A DNA stretch of 64,000 nucleotides from an uncultured Veillonellaceae bacterium. GTDB lineage: Bacteria > Bacillota > Negativicutes > Selenomonadales > Selenomonadaceae. This document shows positions 34,791 to 44,002 of the stretch, in pieces. Both the position numbers and the translations under genes were made by a program. The DNA is taken from assembly GCA_900314825.1 (NCBI GenBank), contig OMWS01000011.1:18434-82433 (forward strand), given 5' to 3'. Position 1 is the stretch's first letter; every line of letters starts with the position of its first letter. The notes below the pieces were generated by a model. It saw only the letters and a list, made by a program, of their open reading frames with translations. It ran no database searches and had not been told where the DNA came from.

Positions 34791-35102
34791 TCAGTAGGCG
34801 TTCGCCTGTTTTTTGTTCACGGTAATGCGTTGTTCCGTACCGTCCGCGAGTTGCAATTCCCACGTGAGTTCGTCGGCACTGTCATGCGCAAACAGTTTGC
34901 CGCCAGCGCCGCCGAGCGTCGCTTCGAGCGTGAAGAAGATTGCATTGCGCGGGCATTCCTTCACGCAGGCCGTGCATCCCCAGCAGTCGCGTGCGTCGCG
35001 GATTGTGGCTTTGTGATCGCGAAGGAACAGCAGGTTGCCAGGACAGACGTCCGTGCAACGGCCGCAGCCGATGCAGTTGTTTGTTTCAATACGAATGCTC
35101 AA
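34791..35102 (-). CDS. aprB: APS reductase beta subunit-like ferredoxin (AprB)
   Basis: A 103-residue protein with two [4Fe-4S] motifs: CIGCGRCTDVCP and CWGCTACVKECP. The second motif's Trp and the LGGAGGKL and ELQLADGTEQRI tail match AprB, which passes electrons to the FAD of AprA. It is shorter than dissimilatory AprB (about 150 residues), lacking part of the C-terminal tail that wraps AprA. The start is TTG at 35102, seven bases after GAGGTG, giving MSIRIETNNCIGCG; an upstream in-frame extension reads through a repeat. It lies between aprA and cysD. Confidence 0.82.
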   Translation of the reverse strand: MSIRIETNNCIGCGRCTDVCPGNLLFLRDHKATIRDARDCWGCTACVKECPRNAIFFTLEATLGGAGGKLFAHDSADELTWELQLADGTEQRITVNKKQANAY

Positions 35103-35137
35103 TGTATCACCTCGTTTGTTACGTTTATCGATAGAGA

Positions 35138-35366
35138 GCAGCCTCTCCCTCAGGGAGAGGACAGGCGCGGAGCGAAGCGCAGCGCCAGGAGAGGGTCGCT
35201 GTACGGCTGATGAAATCGCAGGTTGTTTGATGTCGCCGGTGCGCGCAGGCACTTCAAGCGTTTCGCGTGCGCACCCGCGAGAAGTTACGGTGTACAAGTT
35301 CTTCTGTCCTGCAGGGGACCCTTTCCACCGCTTCGCGGTCCCCCTTCCCCTGGGGGGAAGGCTGCA
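35138..35366. repeat. Composite palindromic repeat, family C copy 1
   Basis: It begins GCAGCCTCTCCCTCAGGGAGAGG, then ACAGGCGCGGAGCGAAGCGC and a core with GATGTCGCCGGTGCGCGCA facing TGCGCACCCGCGAG. It ends in a family B right arm (CCACCGCTTCGCGGTCCCCC, then a CCTTCCCC stem). Its long core is shared with 53870-54103. Confidence 0.85.
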
Positions 35367-35378
35367 GTTTGAGAGGCT

Positions 35379-37067
35379 TTATTTCACGAGCTCTCTCAAA
35401 ATAATCTCAACTTTACCATTCGCAAGCTTAGAGTTCACATATTTCTCGAATGCCGGATTTTTCTCGGGATAGTCGAGGTTTTCCGCGAAGCTGTGCCAAC
35501 GGGTTTCTTTGCGCGCTTTGAGATGTTCAATCAGCACTTTGCAGACGAGCAGGCGCTCTTGGAGTTCGAAGATTTTCAAGAGGCCGTAGAAGTCGGTCGC
35601 TCTTAACGTTGCCGCAAGCTTTGCGATGCGTTCGATATGCTTGGCGGCGAGCGTCAGTTGGCGTTCGGTGTAACGGTAGCTCGTGGAAATGCCGCCAGCG
35701 TATTCGTCCATGGTTTGTTGCATCGCTTCTTCGAGCGCGTCGACGGTGAAGAGTAGTGGTTCGCTTGGAGTGGTAAGCAACGACTGGACCTTGGCCGCAA
35801 CGTCGTTCACGGATTCCGTGGGAGACGGATCGCGGGATTGTTCGTTCTGCGTATGTTCTATCGACTGCGCGACGAACGCCACTGCGCCTTCGGCGGCGAT
35901 CTTGCCTTCGACGAACGCGCCCGTCACGTATTTCTGCGGGCAGCCGCCCGCGACGTCGCCAGCGGCGAAGAGGCCGGGCACGGTCGTTTGTCGGTCTTTG
36001 TCCACCCAGTAGCCGCTGGCCGTATGGCCGCCGACGACATAGGGCTCCGTGCCCTCGACCGCGACATTTGCCGTGCGCGGGCCGAGGCCGGTCTCGCGCC
36101 ATTTCATCGTCTGCGCGGGTGCCATGTTGAGGTAGGCTTTTTCGAGCGACGTTTCTTGTTCCTCCGTAATGCCTTGTGTTTCGAGGTAGCAAGGGCCTCG
36201 CCCGGCCAAGTTTTCACTGACGACGGCGTAGAGGCGTTCAGATGTCGTATTCCCATACGCATCCTGATACCGCTCGCCGCGCGCATTGACCTGTGGCGCG
36301 CCGACGCCCTGGGCGAGCGTGCCGGTCGGCGCGATCGTGTCCTTGCAACGGAGCGCGATGAAGCGCATCTCAAAGCTCGTCATTTCCGCGCCTGCCCGGA
36401 GGCCCATCGCATAGCCTGAGCCGGTGTTGAATGGCGGATACCACATCGAGTGGCGGGCGGCGCCGGGATGATTCGGGCGATAGAGACCGGCCGCGCCGCC
36501 CGTCGCGCAGATGACGGCATTTGAACGAACATACACGACGGCGTTTTCGCGTAACGCGATGCCCCAAGCGCCAGCGGCGTGACCGTTCGTGTCTTTGAGC
36601 AAATCCACAACATTCACGTGTTCGAGAACGTCCACATTCTTCGCTGCGCGCACAGCGTTGGCGAGAATCGGCTTGATGTTTTCGCCGTTGATCTTGAGGT
36701 TGCGCCAGCCGCGCGAGACGTAGTTGCCATCCTTGTCCTTGAAGATGACGAGGCCGAGGTTTTCAATTTCCTGCGTGACTTCGTTCAGCCCTTCGCTCAT
36801 TTGAAGCAATAAATCTTCGCGCACGATGCCGTCCGCGTCGTTGCTCGCATAATCGACGTAATCCTGCGGCACATGGCCGGGCGTGATGTAGGCGTTCAGC
36901 GCGTTGACGCCAGCCGCGAGGCAGCCGCTGCGCTTGAGGCCGGCTTTTTCGAGCAGGACGACGGAAAGGTTCGGAGCTTCTTTTGCAAGCGTTAACGCCG
37001 CAAAGCAACCAGCAGCCCCACCGCCGATAATCAGGATGTCGGCGCGTTTTTCGATAACGTTCAACAT
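35379..37067 (-). CDS. aprA: Adenylylsulfate reductase alpha subunit (AprA-type flavoprotein)
   Basis: A 562-residue FAD protein of the fumarate reductase/AprA superfamily. It reduces APS to sulfite and AMP in the cytosol. The FAD motif is ILIIGGGAAGCFAALTLA. AprA-like features are LKRSGCLAAGVNALNAYI, DYVDYASNDADGIVREDLL, TGGAAGLYRPNHPG, FEMRFIALRCKDTIAPTG and the C-terminal FAD site VPGLFAAGDVAGGCPQKYVTGAFVEGKIA. The ATG at 37067 after GAGGTG is preferred to a GTG two codons upstream. Its place among cysD, cysN and sulfate permease genes suggests an assimilatory use; no qmoABC is seen. A paralogous succinate dehydrogenase is unlikely. Confidence 0.85.
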   Translation of the reverse strand: MLNVIEKRADILIIGGGAAGCFAALTLAKEAPNLSVVLLEKAGLKRSGCLAAGVNALNAYITPGHVPQDYVDYASNDADGIVREDLLLQMSEGLNEVTQEIENLGLVIFKDKDGNYVSRGWRNLKINGENIKPILANAVRAAKNVDVLEHVNVVDLLKDTNGHAAGAWGIALRENAVVYVRSNAVICATGGAAGLYRPNHPGAARHSMWYPPFNTGSGYAMGLRAGAEMTSFEMRFIALRCKDTIAPTGTLAQGVGAPQVNARGERYQDAYGNTTSERLYAVVSENLAGRGPCYLETQGITEEQETSLEKAYLNMAPAQTMKWRETGLGPRTANVAVEGTEPYVVGGHTASGYWVDKDRQTTVPGLFAAGDVAGGCPQKYVTGAFVEGKIAAEGAVAFVAQSIEHTQNEQSRDPSPTESVNDVAAKVQSLLTTPSEPLLFTVDALEEAMQQTMDEYAGGISTSYRYTERQLTLAAKHIERIAKLAATLRATDFYGLLKIFELQERLLVCKVLIEHLKARKETRWHSFAENLDYPEKNPAFEKYVNSKLANGKVEIILRELVK

Positions 37068-37074
37068 TTTCACC

Positions 37075-38151
37075 TCAGATCACGACAGAGTTCGTCTGCT
37101 TTGCGCGGTTCTCGAGGATCGCCGTCTTGCCGCCGGCGAAGCTGTAGACGCGATGGATGAAGACTTTGGCACGGTCGCCTTCGCGGAGCGGCGGCAGTTC
37201 GAGGCTGCGCGCGCCCTTCAAAAGCTGGCCTTTGACTTCGACATCGACTTCCGCATTATTGCCGCGGAAGTAAACGCCGCGCACGATGCCGTCTTCTGAG
37301 GCGAGCGGCATGAGCATTTCGCTGTCGCTCGCACCAATTTCGAGGAATTCGGGGCGAATGATGCCTTCGTGTTCGCCAGTAGTTGTTCCATTTTCAAAAC
37401 CTTTGAAGACCGTGAAGTCCGGCACGTGCACGGCCTCGCCGATGAAATCGGCGACGAACGGTGTGCGCGGCTTTTGGTAGATCTCGATCGGCGTGCCCGT
37501 CTGCTCGATGCGGCCGCGATGCGTGATGATGATGTCGTCTGCGACTTCGACGGCTTCGTCTTGGTCGTGCGTGACGAAGATGCTCGTGATGCCGAGCTTG
37601 TGGATCGTCTGCCGCAGCCACTGGCGCAGTTCCTTGCGGACTTTCGCATCGATGGCGGCAAATGGCTCGTCGAGCAGCAGCAGTTCCGGCTCGGGGGCTA
37701 GCGCACGGGCAAACGCGACGCGCTGCCGCTGGCCGCCCGAGAGCTGCATGGGGTAGCGGTGGCCAAAGTCCTTCAGGCCGACCAGTTCCGTGAGCAAATC
37801 CACACGCTCGCGGATCTTCGCTTTCGCGGCCTTCTGGATTTTCAGGCCGAAGGCGATGTTTTCGCGCACGGTCATGTAGCGGAACAGCGCGTAGTTCTGG
37901 AAGACGAAGCCGATGCCGCGCCTCCCTGGTGCGACGTCGTTGACGCGGCGGCCGCCGATGTAGATGTCGCCGCTGTCCGGGCGTTCGAGGCCTGCGATCA
38001 TGCGCAGGATCGTCGTCTTGCCCGAGCCGGACGGCCCGAGGAGGCCGATGAGACGGCCTTTTTCGATGGAAAAGGAGACGTCGCTCGACGCCTGGAACGA
38101 GCCGAACGATTTGTTGATATGGTTGAGCTTCACTTCGATATCACTTGGCAT
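37075..38151 (-). CDS. cysA: Sulfate ABC transporter ATP-binding protein CysA
   Basis: A 358-residue ATPase energising sulfate/thiosulfate import with CysT and CysW. Walker A GPSGSGKTT, signature LSGGQRQRVAFARALA, Walker B LLLLDEPFAAID and switch THDQDEAVEVAD are intact. A C-terminal TOBE-like regulatory domain (about 240-358) matches CysA. The ATG at 38151 follows AGAGGTG and overlaps the cysW end by 11 bp. An 80-codon upstream extension is a shadow of cysW. Confidence 0.93.
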   Translation of the reverse strand: MPSDIEVKLNHINKSFGSFQASSDVSFSIEKGRLIGLLGPSGSGKTTILRMIAGLERPDSGDIYIGGRRVNDVAPGRRGIGFVFQNYALFRYMTVRENIAFGLKIQKAAKAKIRERVDLLTELVGLKDFGHRYPMQLSGGQRQRVAFARALAPEPELLLLDEPFAAIDAKVRKELRQWLRQTIHKLGITSIFVTHDQDEAVEVADDIIITHRGRIEQTGTPIEIYQKPRTPFVADFIGEAVHVPDFTVFKGFENGTTTGEHEGIIRPEFLEIGASDSEMLMPLASEDGIVRGVYFRGNNAEVDVEVKGQLLKGARSLELPPLREGDRAKVFIHRVYSFAGGKTAILENRAKQTNSVVI

Positions 38152-38965
38152 GGGAAACACCTCTTTTCGCGTGCCACTCGATGACGTTGCGCAGGATGAG
38201 GATGAAGACGGCGAGCAGCACGAGGATGGACGCGACGGCAAATGCCGCCGTGAAATTGTATTCGTTGTAAAGAATCTCGATGTGGAGGGGCAGCGTATTC
38301 GTCTTGCCGCGCACATGGCCGGAGACGACGGATACCGCGCCAAATTCGCCCATGGCGCGCGCCGTGCAGAGGATCACGCCATACATGAGCGCCCACTTGA
38401 TGTTTGGCAATGTGACGTAGCGGAACATCTGCCAGCCGCTCGCGCCGAGCGTCGCGGCCGCTTCCTCTTCATCACGCCCTTGCGCTTCCATGACGGGGAT
38501 GAGCTCGCGCGTGATGAACGGGAATGTCACGAAGATCGTTGCGAGGATGATGCCCGGCACGGCGAAGACGATGGCGATGTGCTCGGCGCGGAGGAACGGG
38601 TATAAAGGGCTCATGCGGCCGAACAGCATGATGAAAAACAGGCCGGCGACGACAGGCGAAATGGCGAACGGCAGATCGATGAGCGAGCCGAGGAACGATT
38701 TGCCGCGAAATGTGTATTTCGTCAGCAGCCACGCGGACGCGAGGCCGAAGATCGTGTTGCAGATGACGGCGAGAACCGTCGCTTCGAGCGTCAGATAGAG
38801 CGCTTTGACGGCGAATGGTTCTGTGATGGCCTGCTGATACGCCTGCCAGCCTTTGGCGAGCGCTTCGCTCGCGACGAGCACGAGCGGCAGCACGAGCATG
38901 ACGAAAAGGAAGAGCGCTGCGAGGGCGATGAGCGCCCAGGCAAACGCGCCTTTTTTCTGGTTCAA
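38141..38965 (-). CDS. cysW: Sulfate ABC transporter permease CysW
   Basis: A 274-residue inner-membrane permease with about six helices and the EAA loop around EAAATLGASGWQMFRYVTLPNIKWAL, which docks CysA. GEFGAVSVVSGHVRGKTNTLPLHIEILYNEY is typical of CysW. It starts with TTG at 38965 just after the cysT stop, with AGGGGGTG upstream. It is translationally linked on both sides. Confidence 0.92.
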   Translation of the reverse strand: MNQKKGAFAWALIALAALFLFVMLVLPLVLVASEALAKGWQAYQQAITEPFAVKALYLTLEATVLAVICNTIFGLASAWLLTKYTFRGKSFLGSLIDLPFAISPVVAGLFFIMLFGRMSPLYPFLRAEHIAIVFAVPGIILATIFVTFPFITRELIPVMEAQGRDEEEAAATLGASGWQMFRYVTLPNIKWALMYGVILCTARAMGEFGAVSVVSGHVRGKTNTLPLHIEILYNEYNFTAAFAVASILVLLAVFILILRNVIEWHAKRGVSHAK

Positions 38966-38968
38966 TCG

Positions 38969-39793
38969 TCACACCCCCTGTTTGCGCACGATATAGCGCT
39001 GGTAGCCGTTCAACATGAGCAAAATCGCAAACGACAGCGCCATCATGACGATGGCGATCGCCGCTGCCGCTTGGTAATCAAATTGTTCAAGCTTCGCCAT
39101 GATCAGGAGCGGCGCAATCTCGGTTTCGTATGGCAAGTTGCCGGCGATGAAGACGACGCTGCCGTACTCGCCGATGCCGCGTGCGAATGCGAGCGCAAAA
39201 CCCGTGAGGAGCGGCGACAGGAGCTCGGGGAAAATCACGCGGCGGAATGTCTCAAAGGGCGTCGCGCCGAACATCGTCGCTGCTTCTTCGAGGCTCGGGT
39301 CGAGGTCCCGCAGCACCGGCTGGACGCTGCGCGCGACGAACGGGATGCCGACGAAGATCAGCGCGATCGTGATGCCGAGCACAGAGAAGGCCGACGGGAT
39401 GCCAGCCGCGTAGAAAAACTTTCCGAGCCACCCGTTCTCCGCGTAGAGCGTCGTCAGCGCGATGCCCGCGACGGCCGTTGGCAACGCAAACGGCAGGTCG
39501 ATGAGGCCGTCGAGCACGCGCTTGCCCGGGAACTCGTAGCGCACGAGCACCCAGGCGAGCACGAGGCCGAACACCGCATTGACAAGCGCCGCCGCGAGCG
39601 ACGTGCCGAAGCTCACTTCGTACGCATGGAACACGCGCACATCCGTCACGACATCGAGGAATTTTTCCATACCCATGCCGCTGGAGTAAAGCAGGAATGC
39701 TGCGAGCGGCAGCAGGAGGATCAGCGAGAGGTAAAAGAACGTGATGCCGAACGTGAAGCGGAAGCCCGGAATCACATGGTTCGTTGCAATCAT
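38969..39793 (-). CDS. cysT: Sulfate ABC transporter permease CysT
   Basis: A 274-residue permease partner of CysW. It has about six helices, the EAA loop LEEAATMFGATPFETFRRVIFPEL, and the CysT-typical GIGEYGSVVFIAGNLPYETEIAPLLI. LPFALPTAVAGIALTTLYAENGW is also diagnostic. The ATG at 39793 follows CGAGGTG. The upstream 319-bp gap to the binding-protein gene is a family B repeat. Confidence 0.92.
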   Translation of the reverse strand: MIATNHVIPGFRFTFGITFFYLSLILLLPLAAFLLYSSGMGMEKFLDVVTDVRVFHAYEVSFGTSLAAALVNAVFGLVLAWVLVRYEFPGKRVLDGLIDLPFALPTAVAGIALTTLYAENGWLGKFFYAAGIPSAFSVLGITIALIFVGIPFVARSVQPVLRDLDPSLEEAATMFGATPFETFRRVIFPELLSPLLTGFALAFARGIGEYGSVVFIAGNLPYETEIAPLLIMAKLEQFDYQAAAAIAIVMMALSFAILLMLNGYQRYIVRKQGV

Positions 39794-39831
39794 GCAAACA
39801 CCTCGGAACGGTTGGGAAAGTGACGTATACA

Positions 39832-40046
39832 GCAGCCTCTCCCTCAGGGAGAGGGGGACCGCGTCAGCGGTGGAGAGGGTACTTGGGTGCGATAGCCAAA
39901 CAGTTATAAAGATGTCACAAAGCATAAAGCCATTTATCTTAAAGCATGGTGCTTTGAAGATTTTCTCGTGATTGGAACAAATCGCACCCTAGTACCCGCT
40001 CCGCCTCGCATTCGCTCGGCACCTCTCCCAGAGGGAGAGGCTGCTG
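39832..40046. repeat. Composite palindromic repeat, family B copy between sulfate-binding-protein and cysT genes
   Basis: The left arm GCAGCCTCTCCCTCAGGGAGAGG with GGACCGCGTCAGCGGT, core CAAAGCA/TGCTTTG hairpin, and right arm CACCTCTCCCAGAGGGAGAGG. It lies inside the sulfate operon between co-directional genes, so it may affect transcript processing. Confidence 0.85.
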
Positions 40047-40112
40047 AAAAGTGATGTTCGGCAACAGAACAAAATGATTTGTCTAAGAGAACAACTCTGC
40101 GCATCTGTACTG

Positions 40113-41153
40113 TTACTTCTTCTCATAAATTTGATCGAACGTCCCGCCGTCGGCGAAGTGCTCTTTCTGCGCTTTCTGCCAGCCGCCGAACGCTTCGTCA
40201 ATCGTCACGAGCGTCAGGGAAGGGAACGTGTCTTTGTACTTCGCAGCGATTTCTTCGTCGCGCGGGCGGTAGAAGTTCTTCGCGGCGATTTCCTGGCCTT
40301 CTTTGGAGTACAGGTAATTGATGTACGCCTCGGCGACTTTGCGCGTGCCTTTCTGGTCGACGACTTCGTCAACGACGGCGACGGACGGCTCGGCGAGGAT
40401 GCTGAGCGATGGCACGACGATCTCGTACTTGTCCGGCTCTTCCTGCACGGAGAGCAGCGCCTCGTTCTCCCACGCGATCAACACGTCGCCCTGGCCGCGC
40501 TGGACGAACGAGGTCGTCGCGCCGCGCGCACCGGAGTCGAGAGCGACGACGTTTTGGAACAGCTTTTTGATGAAGCCTTTGACCTGTTCCGTGTCACCGT
40601 TGAACATCTTCTCTGCATAGGCCCACGCGCCAAGATAGTTCCAGCGCGCGCCGCCGGACGTCTTCGGGTTCGGCGTCACGACCTCGACGCCATCGCGGAC
40701 GAGGTCATCCCAATCGTGGATGTTCTTCGGATTGCCCTTGCGCACGAGGAAGACAATCGTCGACGTGTAAGGCGCGGAGTTGTTCGGGAATTTTTTGATC
40801 CAGTCCTTGTCGATGAGCCCCGTCGCTGCGATTTCGTCCACGTCATACGCGAGCGCGAGCGTCACGACATCGGCTTCGAGCCCTTCGCGCACGGAGCGCG
40901 CCTGCTTGCCCGAGCCGCCATGCGACTGCGTGAAGTTCACATGCTCGCCGGTCTCGGCTTCCCATTTCTTCGAAAAGCTCTCGTTGAACGCCTGGTAGAG
41001 TTCGCGCGTTGGATCGTACGAGACGTTGAGGAACGTCTGCCCGTCCGCGCTATCGGAAGAAGCCGCTTGCTGATCCCCGCCGCAGCCGGCCAGCACCCCC
41101 GTCATGAGGAAAAGACCTGTTGCCGCTGCTGCCAGCCATTTTTTCGCTTTCAT
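40113..41153 (-). CDS. sbp: Sulfate-binding lipoprotein (Sbp/CysP family)
   Basis: A periplasmic receptor for the CysTWA transporter, 346 residues from the ATG at 41153 (an ATG two codons upstream sits too close to GGAG). The signal peptide ends in the lipobox LAGC, so it is lipid-anchored. Family landmarks are [69 protein letters not shown] and [15 protein letters not shown]. It has its own 5' region with a strong hairpin and is the first gene of the sbp-cysTWA-aprA part of the array. Confidence 0.92.
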   Translation of the reverse strand: MKAKKWLAAAATGLFLMTGVLAGCGGDQQAASSDSADGQTFLNVSYDPTRELYQAFNESFSKKWEAETGEHVNFTQSHGGSGKQARSVREGLEADVVTLALAYDVDEIAATGLIDKDWIKKFPNNSAPYTSTIVFLVRKGNPKNIHDWDDLVRDGVEVVTPNPKTSGGARWNYLGAWAYAEKMFNGDTEQVKGFIKKLFQNVVALDSGARGATTSFVQRGQGDVLIAWENEALLSVQEEPDKYEIVVPSLSILAEPSVAVVDEVVDQKGTRKVAEAYINYLYSKEGQEIAAKNFYRPRDEEIAAKYKDTFPSLTLVTIDEAFGGWQKAQKEHFADGGTFDQIYEKK

Positions 41154-41179
41154 GTTCATTCACTCCTTAAGCAGAGAAC

Positions 41180-41214
41180 CAAATCTGGAGGAGCGTTAGC
41201 GACGCTCAGATTTG
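41180..41214 (-). promoter_or_regulatory. Hairpin in the leader of the sulfate-binding-protein gene
   Basis: CAAATCTG pairs with CAGATTTG, and inner AGCGT with ACGCT. The hairpin lies about 27 bp before the start codon on the transcribed strand and is not followed by a T run in that direction. Its role is unknown. Confidence 0.4.
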
Positions 41215-41312
41215 TGTGAATCGCTTACGCAAAATCGCAAAGCAATTTTACGTTCAACATTAATTCATATATGTTTACTAATTTGATAGGCGTAAAAAGC
41301 ACACCAAACAAC

Positions 41313-41463
41313 GCCTCCCCCTTTGGGGGAGGTGCCGAGCGAATGCGAGGCGGAGAGGGTATCGCAGTTACGGAATTCACGATTCTATCGAAAGGATAGG
41401 GAATCGAGGTCAGTCGCTACCCTCTCCGACCCCTTCGGGGCCACCTCCCCCAGAGGGGGAGGC
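41313..41463. repeat. Composite palindromic repeat, family A copy after tusA
   Basis: The left arm GCCTCCCCCTTTGGGGGAGG, right arm CCTCCCCCAGAGGGGGAGGC, and core hairpin GATTCTATC/GGATAGGGAATC with a GAAA loop. It lies between the sulfur-carrier gene set and the sulfate-binding-protein gene. Confidence 0.87.
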
Positions 41464-41473
41464 GTAATTCGCT

Positions 41474-41719
41474 TCACTCCAGTCCACCTTTTTCCACGAC
41501 GAGGTTCCACGTGCCGTCATCGTTCTTGTCAACGGACAGCACCTTGTGTCCTTCGTCTTTGAGACTGCGCGGCACGTTCTGGATCGGCTCTCCATCGTTC
41601 AGATGTACGCCGAGCGTTTGGCCATCCTCGAGGTCTTCGAGGGCGACTTTGACTTTGACGAAGGTAATCGGGCAGACGACATCGGTGATGTCGATGGTTT
41701 CGTTGACATTTGCACTCAT
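41474..41719 (-). CDS. tusA: TusA/SirA-like sulfur-transfer protein
   Basis: An 81-residue TusA-family protein. Cys16 in DITDVVCPITFVKVKVALE lies in the conserved CPxP-type start of helix 1 (here CPIT) and could carry persulfide. VHLNDGEPIQNVPRSLKDEGHKV is the second half of the fold. The ATG overlaps the sulfite reductase stop codon as ATGA, so translation is coupled. The second proline of the CPxP motif is replaced by threonine. It may relay sulfide or persulfide from sulfite reductase to the carrier protein; this is inferred from position. Confidence 0.85.
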   Translation of the reverse strand: MSANVNETIDITDVVCPITFVKVKVALEDLEDGQTLGVHLNDGEPIQNVPRSLKDEGHKVLSVDKNDDGTWNLVVEKGGLE

Positions 41720-42576
41720 AACACGGCCTCCACAACTTTCTGGAATTTGTCCCAACCGACGCGGTCGAGGCAATTGGCAAAGCGCTCGCTCGGCTTTGCG
41801 TGCTCCTCGAAAAATTTCAGCGTCACATCGACGATTTCATAGAGCTTTTCTTCTTCAAAGACGATCGGCAGGAAATGGCGGCCGATGGCGATGCGGTTGC
41901 CGTAGAGGCCGCCGAACGAGATGACGAAGCCGTGATCGCCTGTCCAGGCGTCCGTCGGGCAGCTCTTGATGCATTTGCCGCAGTAGACGCATTTCGATTT
42001 GTCAAACGCGACGGTCTTCGCATCCTTGTCGACCGTGATGGCTTTCTCGGGACAGACCGCGCCGCAGACGCCGCAGTAGATACAAGCGTCCGCTGTCCAT
42101 TTCGGCAGCACGCCGCCCTTGATGCCCATGTCGTTTTCTTCGGCTTTCAGGCAGTTGTTGTGGCAGCCCGTGAATCCGAATTTGAATTTGTGCGGGAGTT
42201 CCTTGCCACCATAGCGTTTGTCGAACTCGTTCGCGAGCTTCACCGTGTCGATGAGGCCGGACGGGCACGTCGCCGCGCCTTGGCACGCCGTGATCGTGCG
42301 GACGCGCGGCCCGCAGACGCCGACATCGACACCGCCTTGCTTCAGCGCGGCCTTGACCTCGTCGATGTCCTGCAACTTGATGTACGGGATCTCGATGCCC
42401 TGACGGCTCGTCAGATGGACATAGCCTTTGCCGTATTTCTCTGCGACCTGCTGCACCGTGCCGAGCTGGGCCGCCGTGAAATGGCCGCCGACGGACTTCA
42501 AGCGCATCGCGAAACAGTCCTTCTGTTTCTGCCGCATGAAGCCGCCCTTCTTGAGTTCCTTATAATCGACTGCCAT
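41716..42576 (-). CDS. Siroheme sulfite reductase-like protein with two ferredoxin motifs
   Basis: A 286-residue protein of the nitrite/sulfite reductase group (AsrC/DsrA-like, COG2221). Residues 1-75 form a ferredoxin-like NirA half domain (QGIEIPYIKLQDIDEVKAAL). The siroheme/[4Fe-4S] cysteines are in TACQGAATCPSG and GFTGCHNNCLKAEEND. Two inserted 4Fe-4S motifs are CIYCGVCGAVCP and CVYCGKCIKSCP. It probably reduces sulfite to sulfide in the cytosol with electrons from ferredoxin. AsrAB partners are absent here. The ATG at 42576 follows AGGAGGA. Confidence 0.88.
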   Translation of the reverse strand: MAVDYKELKKGGFMRQKQKDCFAMRLKSVGGHFTAAQLGTVQQVAEKYGKGYVHLTSRQGIEIPYIKLQDIDEVKAALKQGGVDVGVCGPRVRTITACQGAATCPSGLIDTVKLANEFDKRYGGKELPHKFKFGFTGCHNNCLKAEENDMGIKGGVLPKWTADACIYCGVCGAVCPEKAITVDKDAKTVAFDKSKCVYCGKCIKSCPTDAWTGDHGFVISFGGLYGNRIAIGRHFLPIVFEEEKLYEIVDVTLKFFEEHAKPSERFANCLDRVGWDKFQKVVEAVL

Positions 42577-42596
42577 GATGCTCTCCTCCTATATTC

Positions 42597-42762
42597 TGCA
42601 GCCTTCCCCTCAGGGGAAGGGGGACCGCGTTAGCGGTGGAAAGGTAAGCAGCCTCTTAGCGCTTCAGCGCTTAGAGGTCGCTTATGCCGACGAAGTCGGC
42701 TGTCCCCTGTATGTCTGAAGATAACGCAGACCTGATGTTGCGCGGGTGCGCGCACGTCCTCA
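42597..42762. repeat. Palindromic repeat cluster between the JAMM protease and sulfite reductase genes
   Basis: A family B left arm (GCAGCCTTCCCCTCAGGGGAAGG with GGACCGCGTTAGCGGT) is joined to a module D-like piece (TTAGCGCTTCAGCGCTTAGAGGTCGCTTA) and then to a fragment with GCGGGTGCGCGCACGT as in the family C core. It looks like a rearranged mosaic of three repeat types. Confidence 0.7.
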
Positions 42763-42763
42763 T

Positions 42764-43177
42764 TTAATGAATGCGCAGATCTTCTTTTGTCACCGTCTTG
42801 TCTTTCGCGACATGAAAACTATTCAGTACCGGCTCGCCGCCCGCGAGCGAGAGGATGAAATAACTCGCTGTGCTGTCGAAGGCCAGGCGCTTGTCTTCTT
42901 CGCTTGGCCGCGAGGGCGTCGCCGGGTGGCTGTGCCAGTTGCCCAAGAGCTGCCAGCCTTTCGCGCGCAGTTCTTTGACGGCCGCGAATTGCTCCTGCGG
43001 GTCGAGCGAAAAGTGTTCGGTGCTGTGGTCGGTATTCGTGAGGAAAAACACGCGCTCAATGTGTTTTTCCTCGCCGCCCACAGTGCCGCCCAAGAGGCCG
43101 CAGTCTTCGATGGGCGCGACTTCGCGGGCATGACGGACAATTTCCAAATAATCTTCGAGCTTCAGATGTACAATCAT
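42764..43177 (-). CDS. JAMM/Mov34 metalloprotease for the sulfur carrier (HcyD/QbsD-like)
   Basis: A 137-residue stand-alone JAMM protease. The zinc motif is complete: a glutamate in PIEDCGLLGG and the stretch NWHSHPATPSRPSEED, which fits H-S-H-X7-S-X2-D. The length and lack of extra domains match bacterial Mec/QbsD/HcyD enzymes, which trim residues after the C-terminal Gly-Gly of ThiS-like sulfur carriers. The ATG at 43177 is placed 8 bases after AAGGAG; another ATG six bases earlier is too near. It follows the thiF-like gene by 12 bp. Its likely substrate is the GGGAR-ending carrier two genes upstream. Confidence 0.88.
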   Translation of the reverse strand: MIVHLKLEDYLEIVRHAREVAPIEDCGLLGGTVGGEEKHIERVFFLTNTDHSTEHFSLDPQEQFAAVKELRAKGWQLLGNWHSHPATPSRPSEEDKRLAFDSTASYFILSLAGGEPVLNSFHVAKDKTVTKEDLRIH

Positions 43178-43189
43178 GCGCATCGCTCC

Positions 43190-44002
43190 TTATTTCCGCA
43201 GGTCGCAGGCCGGCTGCTCGTAGTCGACGAGCTTCGTGATCGTCGGATGCTCGCCGCAGACGGCGCAGTGCGGGTTGCGCGGGATTTTGATCTTGCGGAA
43301 CGTCATCTTCAGCGCGTCAAACGTCAAGAGATATCCATTCAGCAAATCGCCGATGCCCAAGAGATATTTCAGCGCTTCTGTCGCTTGCAGCGTGCCGATG
43401 ACGCCGCCCATGACACCGAGCACGCCGGCCTGGCGGCATGTCGGCACGGCATCTTTTGGCGGCATCGTGGGGAAGACGCAGCGGTAACACGGCCCCGCAC
43501 CCGGTACGTACGTCATGAGCTGTCCCTGGAAGCGGATGATGCCGGCATGGACGAAGGGCTTTTTCTCAAATACGCACGCGTCGTTGATGAGGAACTTCGC
43601 GGGGAAGTTGTCCGTACCGTCGATGATGAAGTCGTAATCCTGATCGCGGATGATATCGCGGATGTTCGCCGAGGTCACGAGCTCGTTATACGTATGTACG
43701 GTGACGTCGGGATTCATTGCGGCAATCGTCTCTTGCCCTGATCGTACTTTTGCCTTGCCGACATCCAACGTCTGGTGGATAATCTGGCGCTGGAGGTTCG
43801 AGAGGTCGACGACATCGAAATCGACGAGGCCAATCGTGCCGACGCCGGCCGCCGCGAGATACATCGCCGCCGGCGCGCCGAGGCCGCCCGTGCCGATGAC
43901 GAGCACTTTGCCGTTCAAGAGTTTTTCCTGTCCTTTGCCGCCGACCTGCTTCAAGATGATGTGGCGCGAATAGCGCTCGAGCTGTTCATTCGAAAGCTTC
44001 AT
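43190..44002 (-). CDS. E1-like sulfur-carrier adenylyltransferase (MoeB/ThiF/HcyF family)
   Basis: A 270-residue enzyme that adenylates the C-terminus of a ubiquitin-like sulfur carrier. The ATP site is VLVIGTGGLGAPAAMYLAAAGVG, with the catalytic region VDLSNLQRQIIH and DGTDNFPAKFLINDAC. The zinc cysteines are CYRC and CAVC. A cysteine in AVPTCRQAGVLGV matches the ThiF/MoeB active-site loop. No rhodanese domain is attached. The ATG overlaps the carrier stop codon (ATGA), indicating a dedicated pair. MoeB or ThiF roles are possible, but no moa, moe or thi genes are nearby. Confidence 0.88.
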   Translation of the reverse strand: MKLSNEQLERYSRHIILKQVGGKGQEKLLNGKVLVIGTGGLGAPAAMYLAAAGVGTIGLVDFDVVDLSNLQRQIIHQTLDVGKAKVRSGQETIAAMNPDVTVHTYNELVTSANIRDIIRDQDYDFIIDGTDNFPAKFLINDACVFEKKPFVHAGIIRFQGQLMTYVPGAGPCYRCVFPTMPPKDAVPTCRQAGVLGVMGGVIGTLQATEALKYLLGIGDLLNGYLLTFDALKMTFRKIKIPRNPHCAVCGEHPTITKLVDYEQPACDLRK